From the NCBI GenBank assembly GCA_023250585.1, contig JAHFAK010000062.1:1-13577 (forward strand): a stretch of 13,577 nucleotides of DNA. The letters are read 5' to 3'. The stretch is from Deltaproteobacteria bacterium (GTDB lineage Bacteria; Bdellovibrionota_F; JAHFAK01). A program made the position numbers and the translations under genes. The notes under the pieces were generated by a model. That model did not search any database. It was not told where the DNA came from and saw nothing but the letters and a program-made list of their open reading frames with translations. Of the stretch, positions 1-6,720 are shown piece by piece; position 1 is the stretch's first letter; each line of letters starts with the position of its first letter.

Positions 1-796
1 ACGTAAGATCTTTGAGTAATGGATCTTGTTTCTGATCTCGAATAACAAGATCAAAGGTTAATTCAGCTTCATGAACGAACTGGAATGGGGGAGACATGAG
101 CCCCGCTTTACGAAATATTTCTGGTGATGCCATAGTCATCCAATAGGACACAAGAGCTCCTAATGATGAACCCGCAATGGCCGTATTATTTCTATCAGGT
201 TTAGTTCGAAAACTACGATCAATTAATGGCTTAATTTCTTGTTCGATAAGATGCGCATAGGGATAAATTTTTTTAAAACTCCAGAGTGGGGGCATATATT
301 CATCATTCCGATATTTTCCCATATGAGATATACCAACAATGATGAGCTGCTCGATTTTTCTTTCCCTGATAAGTTTTTCTGCTGTTAGATTTATATTCCA
401 ACCACCGTGCATTGTACAATGAGGATCATCCCAGATTTGCTGGCCGTCGTGCATATACAAAACGGGATATCGTTTTTCTGGATGTTGATGGTACTCAGGA
501 GGAAACCAAATATAGATAGTACGAGGGGGAACTTCATATTCAGGATACAGATCTGATCGATAGCTAAAGCTGTAGACGCCATCGCCCCACATCTCTGAAT
601 CTCTCACACGATGCATCTGTGAAAACGAAAGAATTTCTTGGCTTACTTTTTTATCAGCAGGCACTGAGCGAAAGACGAACGAACAGGACGAATGAACCTC
701 GGGCATACTATATAAAGATAATACGACACCAACCCATAGCTGGCACATGCAGATTTTTTGTAGAATTCTTATGTTGCGGTGAGTTTTCATCCCCAT
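1..796 (-). CDS. Putative esterase (alpha/beta hydrolase, esterase D / enterochelin esterase-like), 3' end cut by window edge
   Basis: Reading on the minus strand from an ATG at 796 gives 265 open codons to the window edge, so the C-terminus is missing. The N-terminus has a basic stretch (KTHRNIR) followed by a hydrophobic run ending near residue 33, consistent with a weak signal peptide and export. The hydrolase part begins near residue 90 with V-P-P-R-T-I-Y-I-W-F-P-P, followed by V-L-Y-M-H-D-G-Q (M115-Q119), typical of PF00756-type esterases. The nucleophile elbow is G209-S-S211-L-G213, with S211 the likely catalytic serine. The later 'AGLMSP' segment also fits the family. The distal acid/histidine region is mostly beyond the window. 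There is no strong Shine-Dalgarno before 796, and an in-frame ATG at 790 is an alternative. It lies 53 bases after typA on the same strand and may be cotranscribed. The substrate is unknown. Confidence 0.85.
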   Translation of the reverse strand, partial: MGMKTHRNIRILQKICMCQLWVGVVLSLYSMPEVHSSCSFVFRSVPADKKVSQEILSFSQMHRVRDSEMWGDGVYSFSYRSDLYPEYEVPPRTIYIWFPPEYHQHPEKRYPVLYMHDGQQIWDDPHCTMHGGWNINLTAEKLIRERKIEQLIIVGISHMGKYRNDEYMPPLWSFKKIYPYAHLIEQEIKPLIDRSFRTKPDRNNTAIAGSSLGALVSYWMTMASPEIFRKAGLMSPPFQFVHEAELTFDLVIRDQKQDPLLKDLT

Positions 797-801
797 GATG
801 C

Positions 802-817
802 CTAAGTTTTAACTTAG
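802..817 (-). repeat. Small perfect hairpin between typA and the esterase gene
   Basis: CTAAGTT (802-808) and AACTTAG (811-817) form a 7-bp inverted repeat around two bases. It lies in the 53-base gap 797-849, after the typA stop and just before the esterase start. It has no T-tract on either strand, so it is not a standard intrinsic terminator. It could be an operator or an mRNA hairpin near the esterase start. The rest of the gap shows nothing recognisable. Confidence 0.35.
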
Positions 818-849
818 ATACCACAGAAAAATATACTTTGCAACAAAAA

Positions 850-2655
850 TTACTCCCTACCCTTTTCGAATCGTTTTCTTGCATTCGGGTCTAAGTGGAG
901 TTTCCGGAGGCGTATAGACTGCGGCGTTACCTCAACCATTTCATCATCATCAATATATTCGAGCGCTTCCTCGAGGCTAAATTTTGTAGCAGGAGTTATT
1001 TTAACGGCTTTATCAGATCCTGCAGCACGCATATTGGTAAGTTTTTTTCCTTTTTGCACATTCACTTCCAGGTCATTCTCTTTAGTATGTTCTCCCACGA
1101 TTTGTCCTATGTACACAACCTCACCCGGATCAATAAAAAAACGTCCTCTATCCTGGAGTGCATCAATCGCATATGCCGTCGAAGGGCCTTCTCCCATTGA
1201 AATAAGCGCTCCATTTTTTACTTTATTCATCGAGCCTTTAAAGAATTCATATTGATAAAACCGATGATGCATAATTCCTTCACCTGATGTTGCGGTTAAC
1301 ATTTTTGTTCGCAATCCCATAAGACCTCGAGAAGGAATGTGAAATTCTAACTTATTGAGGTTTCCCTTATTATCCATCTTAATTAATACGCCTTTACGTT
1401 GCCCTAAGAGATCGATAACTTTACCTGCATATTCAGCAGGTACATCGATAAAAAGAACTTCGATTGGTTCAGCTTTTTTTCCATCAATTTCTTTATAAAT
1501 AACTTTTGGTTCTCTAATCTGTAATTCATACCCCTCGCGCCGCATGTTTTCGATGAGGATAGATAAATGTAAAACCCCTCGTCCTGATACCTTGTAGGAA
1601 TCAGACGTAGCGGTATCTTGCACTGCTAGTGCCACATTATGTTCTAATTCTTTATAGAGACGATCTTTGAGCTGCCGAGAGGTAACAAATTTTCCTTCTC
1701 TTCCAAAAAAAGGAGAATTATTAATCGTAAATGTCATACTAATAGTAGGTTCATCAATGGCAATAATAGGAAGCGGTTCCGGATTATCTGCAGCAGCAAT
1801 AGTATCACCGATATCAATAGCATCGACTCCTGCAATAGCACAAATATCGCCATTTTGAACTTCATCGACTTCCAATCGTTGCAATCCTTCAAACGTAAAG
1901 AGTTGCTTTGGAGCTATTGCCTGGATAGAACCATTTCTTTTAATAATACATAAGGGCGTATTCTTTGTAAGTGTTCCTCTAAAAACCCGACCAATTCCGA
2001 TTCTGCCCATATAATCACTATAATCGAGCGATGTAACTTGGAATTGTGTCGAATCAGTCGATACACGATGATGGGGCAGGTACTCAATTATTAAGTCAAA
2101 TAATGGATTTAAGTTTTCCCGAGGATCATTTAATAATCGAACTGCCCAGCCATCTCTACCACTGGCATATATAACAGGGAAATCGAGTTGATCTTCTTTG
2201 GCATCAAGATCAATAAACAAATCATATATTTCATCGAGTACTTCAGCAGGACGATTATCCGGTCGATCGATTTTATTGATGACTACAATGGGCTTTAACT
2301 GAAAGCTCAATGCTTTTTCTAATACAAATCGGGTTTGGGGCATAGGCCCTTCAAACGAATCCACTAAGAGTAAAACACCATCGGCCATTTTAAGAACACG
2401 CTCTACTTCTCCCCCAAAATCAGAGTGTCCGGGTGTATCGATAATATTAATTTTTCCATTTTTATAAGGAATGCTAATATTTTTTGCAAGGATCGTTATG
2501 CCTCGTTCCCGTTCAAGATCATTCGAATCTAAAAATCGTTCCTGTACCACTTGATTTTCACGAAACACAGAACACTGTTTTAACATTTGATCAACAAGCG
2601 TTGTTTTGCCATGATCAACGTGCGCAATGATTGCAATATTTCTAATTTCTTTCAC
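850..2655 (-). CDS. typA: Translational GTPase TypA/BipA
   Basis: The 601-residue product is the usual TypA/BipA length. This family of ribosome-binding GTPases related to EF-G and LepA acts in 50S assembly and stress or low-temperature growth. All G motifs are visible: AHVDHGKT (11-18, P-loop), RGIT (51-54, switch I), DTPGH (73-77), NKID (127-130) and SGRDG (165-169). The C-terminal part carries the family-typical [16 protein letters not shown] block and a positively charged end. The start is GTG (2653-2655), supported by GAGGA at 2664-2668 eight bases upstream and by the conserved N-terminus [11 protein letters not shown]. It follows motB after 119 bases and precedes the esterase. The gene looks intact. 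Function is by family knowledge, and the identification is firm. Confidence 0.97.
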   Translation of the reverse strand: MKEIRNIAIIAHVDHGKTTLVDQMLKQCSVFRENQVVQERFLDSNDLERERGITILAKNISIPYKNGKINIIDTPGHSDFGGEVERVLKMADGVLLLVDSFEGPMPQTRFVLEKALSFQLKPIVVINKIDRPDNRPAEVLDEIYDLFIDLDAKEDQLDFPVIYASGRDGWAVRLLNDPRENLNPLFDLIIEYLPHHRVSTDSTQFQVTSLDYSDYMGRIGIGRVFRGTLTKNTPLCIIKRNGSIQAIAPKQLFTFEGLQRLEVDEVQNGDICAIAGVDAIDIGDTIAAADNPEPLPIIAIDEPTISMTFTINNSPFFGREGKFVTSRQLKDRLYKELEHNVALAVQDTATSDSYKVSGRGVLHLSILIENMRREGYELQIREPKVIYKEIDGKKAEPIEVLFIDVPAEYAGKVIDLLGQRKGVLIKMDNKGNLNKLEFHIPSRGLMGLRTKMLTATSGEGIMHHRFYQYEFFKGSMNKVKNGALISMGEGPSTAYAIDALQDRGRFFIDPGEVVYIGQIVGEHTKENDLEVNVQKGKKLTNMRAAGSDKAVKITPATKFSLEEALEYIDDDEMVEVTPQSIRLRKLHLDPNARKRFEKGRE

Positions 2656-2686
2656 AAATAGTTTCCTCTACTAAAAATGCAGCGTC

Positions 2687-2715
2687 ATCTAATGTAAAAT
2701 GGAGGGGGATGTCAA
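2687..2715 (-). promoter_or_regulatory. Possible sigma70-type promoter for typA
   Basis: On the minus strand a perfect TTGACA (plus positions 2710-2715) is followed after 17 bases by TTAGAT (2687-2692), a weak -10. It sits in the 119-base gap between motB and typA, 32 bases or more upstream of the GTG. A perfect -35 suggests typA has its own promoter in addition to read-through from motAB. The poor -10 match keeps this tentative. No terminator with a T-tract was seen after motB. Confidence 0.35.
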
Positions 2716-2774
2716 CCGGAAACCTAACTGAGGCTCATATGGAGACTACCCGTATTACTCTCCTCAAATAATGG

Positions 2775-3509
2775 CTAATGTTTCTCTTCTTTCTTTTTTC
2801 CATTAGCATTTTTCAAGGCTTCTTTTTTTAAATTTTCAGGCAACGTTCTGAAGGTTTGTGGGTACATCCTCACAACAACACGGCGGTTTTTTGCTTGATT
2901 CTCACTTATGGGAGTTCCATTGCTATCTCGATTAGCAACTATGGGTTGGGATTCACCATATCCAACGGCTCTGAGTCTTCGAATATCATATTTATTATTA
3001 ACAAATAGTTTCGTTACGCTCGTTGCCCGTGCCGATGAGAGTTCCCAATTTGATGGAAATCGTTCAGACTTAATGGGAATATCATCGGTATGCCCTTCCA
3101 CTTCAATACCATACCGTTCGTACTCTTTTGAAGACATTATTTTTATTAATTCATCTAAAATTGGAAGCGCATTTTGTTGGACTTTATCTTCGCCAATCGC
3201 AAACAATAAGCCCGATTGAAATTCAATCACCACACCTGCTCCATCAGTTGATACCTTAACTGAATTTTCAAGTTTTTTTTGTTTAATCGCCTCGATCATT
3301 TTTTTGATAACATCATTGATGGGCATTTCAGGTTTTGTACCGGTCATTTGTTTTGAAATATTAGCGGTTGTTTCTTCAAACTTGGATGGATTAATGTCAG
3401 ACATTGAAAATAAAAGTAAAAATAAGGCCATCAATAGCGTAATCATATCTGCATAAGTCAAAAGCCATGCACCTTCACCTGATTTATGTACTGCTCGTTG
3501 CTTTCTCAT
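2775..3509 (-). CDS. motB: Flagellar motor stator protein MotB
   Basis: The 244-residue protein has the MotB layout: a short cytoplasmic N-terminus, one membrane helix (about 16-36, TYADMITLLMALFLLLFSMS), a plug/linker region, and an OmpA/MotB peptidoglycan-binding domain (about 95-217). D21 in Y-A-D-M-I-T is the invariant ion-carrying aspartate of the stator channel. In the OmpA-like domain, EGHTDD (138-143), the SSARA segment (158-162) and NRR (208-210) are family signatures. The C-terminal tail is rich in lysine and glutamate. The ATG at 3509 is preceded by AAGGG at a normal distance and lies 15 bases after the motA stop, so the pair is almost certainly one transcript. No other flagellar gene is in the window, so whether a flagellum is made cannot be judged here. 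Confidence 0.95.
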   Translation of the reverse strand: MRKQRAVHKSGEGAWLLTYADMITLLMALFLLLFSMSDINPSKFEETTANISKQMTGTKPEMPINDVIKKMIEAIKQKKLENSVKVSTDGAGVVIEFQSGLLFAIGEDKVQQNALPILDELIKIMSSKEYERYGIEVEGHTDDIPIKSERFPSNWELSSARATSVTKLFVNNKYDIRRLRAVGYGESQPIVANRDSNGTPISENQAKNRRVVVRMYPQTFRTLPENLKKEALKNANGKKKEEKH

Positions 3510-3524
3510 GTTTGCCCTTAAATC

Positions 3525-4340
3525 TTATTTTGATTTTTCTTCTTCTTTCGATTCCGATTTTTTAGAAGCATCGTCTCTGTTATAAACACTACTTGGATCA
3601 AGCTTTGAATTGAGCGTATCCATAATGGTAAAAGGATCCTTTTTTGTAATAAGCATTAAAAAACCTTCGAGAAGCAATGTTCTTCTAAACCTGAGAATTG
3701 ATAAGTATTCTTTGATTTTAAATGCAAATGGTTCAAAAATAATTTTTGCAAATACGACTCCATATAATGTAGCAATCAATGCAAGACCTATACCCCGAGC
3801 AATTCCTGTAGGATCAGTTCCTACTTCTTGCAACATAATAATCAGACCAACGAGGGTTCCAATCATTCCAAATGCAGGGCCTGTTTCCCCCATTCGTGTC
3901 AGAATATCGGAAAACACCAATTTTCTTTCAAAATCACTTTCAATGAATTCTTCGGCCAGCTTATGAAACTCATTTTCGGAATATTCTTGTTTAGCTAAAT
4001 AAATACATCTCTCAATAAAGATATCCCCTTCTGAAGCTTTTGAAAGACCATCAAGCCCTTCCTTTGCTAAAACTCCTGACCAATCGATAAACCTTTTAAC
4101 ATCTTCTTTTAATGTTACTGCGTTGATTTTTTGTTTGCGTAACGTGGTGAAAATAAAGGAAAAAGCCTTTATTACATATATACCCCGATAGCTTATAAAC
4201 GCAGCGGCTAGTGTTCCACCGACAACAAGAGTAAAGGCATGCACATTTAAAAACACTTGCCATTTCTTTGTTTCCAATGCTATAGCACCACAGAAGATTA
4301 TAACACTGATGATAAAGCCGAGAATTGAACCCCAATTCAT
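3525..4340 (-). CDS. motA: Flagellar motor stator protein MotA
   Basis: The 271-residue inner-membrane protein has four predicted helices: about 3-22, 33-50, 153-172 and 183-205. The cytoplasmic loop between helices 2 and 3 is large and charged. The segment GETGPAFGMIGTLVGLI (151-167) is the MotA/PomA signature before and within helix 3, and P155 corresponds to the conserved channel proline. With MotB it forms the ion-driven stator that turns the flagellar rotor; proton versus sodium use cannot be decided here. It differs from ExbB/TolQ by its long loop and by the MotB partner. The lysine/glutamate-rich C-terminal tail (254-271) is likely disordered. GGAGG lies nine bases before the ATG at 4340. 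It is the first gene after a strong promoter at 4384-4412. Confidence 0.95.
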   Translation of the reverse strand: MNWGSILGFIISVIIFCGAIALETKKWQVFLNVHAFTLVVGGTLAAAFISYRGIYVIKAFSFIFTTLRKQKINAVTLKEDVKRFIDWSGVLAKEGLDGLSKASEGDIFIERCIYLAKQEYSENEFHKLAEEFIESDFERKLVFSDILTRMGETGPAFGMIGTLVGLIIMLQEVGTDPTGIARGIGLALIATLYGVVFAKIIFEPFAFKIKEYLSILRFRRTLLLEGFLMLITKKDPFTIMDTLNSKLDPSSVYNRDDASKKSESKEEEKSK

Positions 4341-4364
4341 ACGCCTATTCCTCCAAAATTTTTA

Positions 4365-4393
4365 TATAGAACTCTTCACTTCTATTATATAAT
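4365..4393 (+). promoter_or_regulatory. Weak plus-strand promoter candidate for the helicase gene
   Basis: The plus strand also reads a perfect TATAAT at 4388-4393, because 4384-4393 is a 10-bp palindrome (ATTATATAAT) shared with the motA -10. Seventeen bases upstream, 4365-4370 (TATAGA) is only a poor -35. If used, the helicase leader would be about 65 bases. TATATA at 4414-4419 is another possible -10, with no good -35. The region 4341-4450 holds nothing else recognisable. Confidence 0.3.
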
Positions 4394-4412
4394 AAATATT
4401 TAGGGGAATCAA
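4384..4412 (-). promoter_or_regulatory. Strong sigma70-type promoter for motA-motB
   Basis: On the minus strand TTGATT (plus positions 4407-4412) and a perfect TATAAT (4384-4389) are separated by exactly 17 bases. The expected transcription start is near 4377, giving a leader of about 37 bases with a GGAGG ribosome binding site before motA. The housekeeping-type promoter, rather than a sigma28 flagellar one, suggests motAB is not under the usual late-flagellar control, which is inference. Confidence 0.75.
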
Positions 4413-4452
4413 CTATATAGAAAAAAGAGTAGTTTTGAGATGAAAAATCCAT

Positions 4453-4458
4453 GAGGAG
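4453..4458 (+). promoter_or_regulatory. Ribosome binding site deciding the helicase start
   Basis: GAGGAG at 4453-4458 lies 4 bases before the ATG at 4463 and 7 bases before the ATG at 4466. The farther-upstream in-frame ATG at 4451 would place this strong Shine-Dalgarno inside the coding sequence and has no comparable site of its own. The start at 4466 (or 4463) is therefore preferred. Confidence 0.65.
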
Positions 4459-4465
4459 TACCATG

Positions 4466-6055
4466 ATGAACAATTTTGATGAATTTACAGAATTAGGGAT
4501 ATCGCCCAATATTTTAAATGCTTTAAAGAAAAAGGGTTTTGAAAAACCGAGCCCTATTCAGAAAGAAATCATTCCTCTTTTAATGAAAAGCTCACAAAAT
4601 ATCATTGGCCAATCTCAAACGGGAACAGGAAAAACAGCTGCTTTTGGAATTCCCCTTATAGAAAAGATAAAACCTCTACAAAAGTATATTCAGGCGCTCA
4701 TTTTAGTTCCAACACGCGAGCTCGCTATTCAAGTTGCAGAAGAAATTAATTCACTCAAAGGCACATCAAAGCTGACGATTATTCCCATGTATGGCGGGCA
4801 ATCAATTGAAGGCCAGATTAGAAACCTTCAAAAAGGAGTTGATATTCTCGTTGGAACGCCAGGCCGTCTTCTTGACTTATTGGACCGCAAAAAACTTTTT
4901 TTACATATGATTTCGTATCTTGTCCTCGACGAAGCTGATGAGATGCTGAATATGGGCTTTATAGAAGATATTGAACGCATCATTAAGCATACAAATAAGA
5001 CACGGCAAGTACTGCTTTTCTCGGCAACTATGCCTGCACCTATTAAAAATATTGCTCAAAAATATATGGGTGAATGCACTCATATTGCAATTAAGAGTAA
5101 AGACTTAACAACCTCTTTAACGGAGCAAATTTATTTTGAAGTACATAAAAATGACAAATTTGAAGTGCTCTGCCGCATTATTGATATAGAACAAAACTTT
5201 TATGGAATAATTTTTTGTAGGACAAAAGTAGATGTGGATCTTTTGTCATCTCAGCTGATCCGAAGAGGATATAGTGCGAGTGGCATTCATGGTGATATAT
5301 CACAAACACAGCGAGAAAAAATACTACTCGCGTTCCGCAAAAAGCACACGAGTATTTTAGTTGCTACCGATGTAGCCGCGAGGGGAATTGATGTTTCTAA
5401 CCTTACCCATGTTATTAATTATTCACTGCCACAAGATCCCGAGTCCTATATTCACCGCATTGGCCGTACGGGACGCGCAGGGAAACAAGGAACAGCGATA
5501 ACATTCGTAACGCCTGAAGAATATCAAGGACTCCTCTATATTCAACGTATCACTAAATCAAATATCCAAAAAAAGAAAATTCCAAATTCACGAGAAATAA
5601 TTGCAGCAAAAAAAACGCGTGTTACCGAAGATATCACGACAATTATTCAATCAGAAAAACACGTTAATTATAAAGATCTTGCTCATATCTTACTCGGAAA
5701 GCATGATGCAGAAGCAGTAATTGCCGCTCTTATCCAACATAACTATGGTGATGAGCTTTTAGAAAGCACGTACAATGAAATTAAGGATACAACCATCGAT
5801 ATCAAAGGTAGAGCGCGTTTATTTGTTGCACTTGGAAAGATGGATGGAATCACCCCCCAAAAGCTCATTCAATATGTAGCATCTGAAGGAAATATTCCAG
5901 CACATCTTATTCGAGATATTAAAATCTATGAAAAATTTTCCTTTATTACTGTCCCATTCCTTGAAGCCGAGCATATTCTACAAGAATTTCAAAAAAACAA
6001 ACATAAAGCTCGTCGTCCACTCATAGAAAAAGCAAAAGAATTGAAGAGAAGGTAG
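4466..6055 (+). CDS. deaD: ATP-dependent DEAD-box RNA helicase, DeaD/CsdA type with DbpA-like RNA-binding domain
   Basis: The product is 529 residues from the preferred start. It has the full DEAD-box set: Q motif PSPIQ (28-32), motif I QTGTGKT (51-57), PTREL (82-86), TPGR (131-134), DEAD (155-158), SAT (186-188), ATDVAARGID (300-309) and HRIGRTGR (330-337). Residues about 450-510 (R-A-R-L-F-V-A-L-G-K-M-D-G-I onward) are a DbpA/DeaD C-terminal RNA-binding domain, ending in a basic tail. DeaD-type proteins unwind structured RNA in ribosome assembly and mRNA decay, especially in the cold. The length is shorter than enterobacterial DeaD, which has a longer basic tail. DbpA itself is an alternative name, but the linker (about 375-445) fits DeaD better. 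The stop is 3 bases before the palindromic element at 6058. Confidence 0.93.
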   Translation: MNNFDEFTELGISPNILNALKKKGFEKPSPIQKEIIPLLMKSSQNIIGQSQTGTGKTAAFGIPLIEKIKPLQKYIQALILVPTRELAIQVAEEINSLKGTSKLTIIPMYGGQSIEGQIRNLQKGVDILVGTPGRLLDLLDRKKLFLHMISYLVLDEADEMLNMGFIEDIERIIKHTNKTRQVLLFSATMPAPIKNIAQKYMGECTHIAIKSKDLTTSLTEQIYFEVHKNDKFEVLCRIIDIEQNFYGIIFCRTKVDVDLLSSQLIRRGYSASGIHGDISQTQREKILLAFRKKHTSILVATDVAARGIDVSNLTHVINYSLPQDPESYIHRIGRTGRAGKQGTAITFVTPEEYQGLLYIQRITKSNIQKKKIPNSREIIAAKKTRVTEDITTIIQSEKHVNYKDLAHILLGKHDAEAVIAALIQHNYGDELLESTYNEIKDTTIDIKGRARLFVALGKMDGITPQKLIQYVASEGNIPAHLIRDIKIYEKFSFITVPFLEAEHILQEFQKNKHKARRPLIEKAKELKRR

Positions 6056-6057
6056 CT

Positions 6058-6181
6058 AAAACGTGCCCGGCAACTTTCGGTCGCTTTTCCGACCAAAAGG
6101 GACACCTCACTTTAAATCATTTCTTAAATATGGGAGTTCCTTTTTGTCAGTTTTTCGACCGAAAGTTGCCGGGCACGTTTT
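6058..6181. repeat. 124-bp full-length imperfect palindrome with perfect 26-bp arms (candidate dispersed palindromic element)
   Basis: Positions 6058-6083 and 6156-6181 are exact reverse complements (26 of 26). The arm contains GTGCCCGGCAACTTTCGG and is visibly more GC-rich than its surroundings. Symmetry about 6119.5 continues inward: paired stretches include 6091-6093/6146-6148, 6095-6100/6139-6144 and 6111-6115/6124-6128. By hand count 45 of 62 positions pair Watson-Crick. A competing local hairpin lies at 6074-6099. Two plus-strand frames are open right through the element. On the minus strand the right arm and adjoining bases encode the last ten residues of the DUF502 protein. It begins 3 bases after the helicase stop, between convergent genes, so its RNA could also act as a bidirectional terminator or stabiliser. 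I saw no clear target duplication and no second copy in the window. Confidence 0.85.
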
Positions 6182-6719
6182 GGTTGGTTACACCACCGGA
6201 TACAATAAATGCCATCATTTCGCTGCCCATAACATTGAGAGGGGTTACTTGATCTCGTGAAACTACTACAAGATTGCCTCCAAAGTTAAAACACTGAGGA
6301 AGATAGACCGCAACCATATCATTCATCCCAAAACTTTCCATACTCTCTCGAGTAATAAAACCAAGATGGCGGACACTACTGCCAGGAATAATTGCTACAG
6401 CAACAGCCTTGGTAAATCCTTTTTTCTCACCCACAAAAGTACTCGTTAAATCTTTGATTGAAGTGTAAATCATTTTAACAAAAGGGACACGACCCATAAG
6501 ATGGTCAACAAAAGCCAAGAGTCTTTTGGTAGCAATATTTGTAGCAATAAAGCCAATCACCACAACAATGGCCAATGTGAGTAAAATTCCCAATCCGGGA
6601 ATAGAAAATCTAAAAATTCCATCGATTTTTGCAAAAATCAGATAGACGACATATACCGTTGCTGCTAAGGGAACAAGGACCAAGAGTCCATTAAAAAAAT
6701 ATTTTGTCATAGTTCTCAT
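6147..6719 (-). CDS. DUF502 family membrane protein with C-terminus supplied by the palindromic element
   Basis: The 190-residue protein matches the DUF502 (PF04367) pattern. It has a transmembrane helix at about 8-29 and a second at about 41-61. A G-R-V-P-F-V-K-M-I-Y-T-S-I-K-D block (76-90) follows, then a soluble domain with G-F-I-T-R-E (120-125), V-A-V-Y-L-P (136-141) and F-I-V-S-G-G-V (171-177). The family's function is not established. DUF502 proteins usually end soon after the 'SGG' segment; here the last ten residues (N181-N190) come from the palindrome at 6058-6181, which also provides the TGA stop. The ATG at 6719 lies one base after the prpD stop, without a clear Shine-Dalgarno, so translation is probably coupled. 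An in-frame ATG at 6710 is an alternative start. Confidence 0.87.
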   Translation of the reverse strand: MRTMTKYFFNGLLVLVPLAATVYVVYLIFAKIDGIFRFSIPGLGILLTLAIVVVIGFIATNIATKRLLAFVDHLMGRVPFVKMIYTSIKDLTSTFVGEKKGFTKAVAVAIIPGSSVRHLGFITRESMESFGMNDMVAVYLPQCFNFGGNLVVVSRDQVTPLNVMGSEMMAFIVSGGVTNQNVPGNFRSKN

Positions 6720-6720
6720 A

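Noticed and set aside
391-582. 63-codon minus-strand ORF
   Set aside because: It is a second frame inside the esterase gene, whose own frame (from 796) carries clear hydrolase motifs.
802-817. Intrinsic terminator of typA
   Set aside because: The hairpin is perfect but no T-run follows it in the typA direction.
895-1255. Plus-strand ORFs of 101 and 73 codons
   Set aside because: Antisense shadows of typA.
2716-2774. Terminator after motB
   Set aside because: Only a five-pair stem with a long loop and no T-tract could be found.
6063-6260. 65-codon plus-strand ORF after the helicase
   Set aside because: It begins in the palindrome and runs antisense into the DUF502 gene; no family resemblance. 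Treated as part of the repeat.
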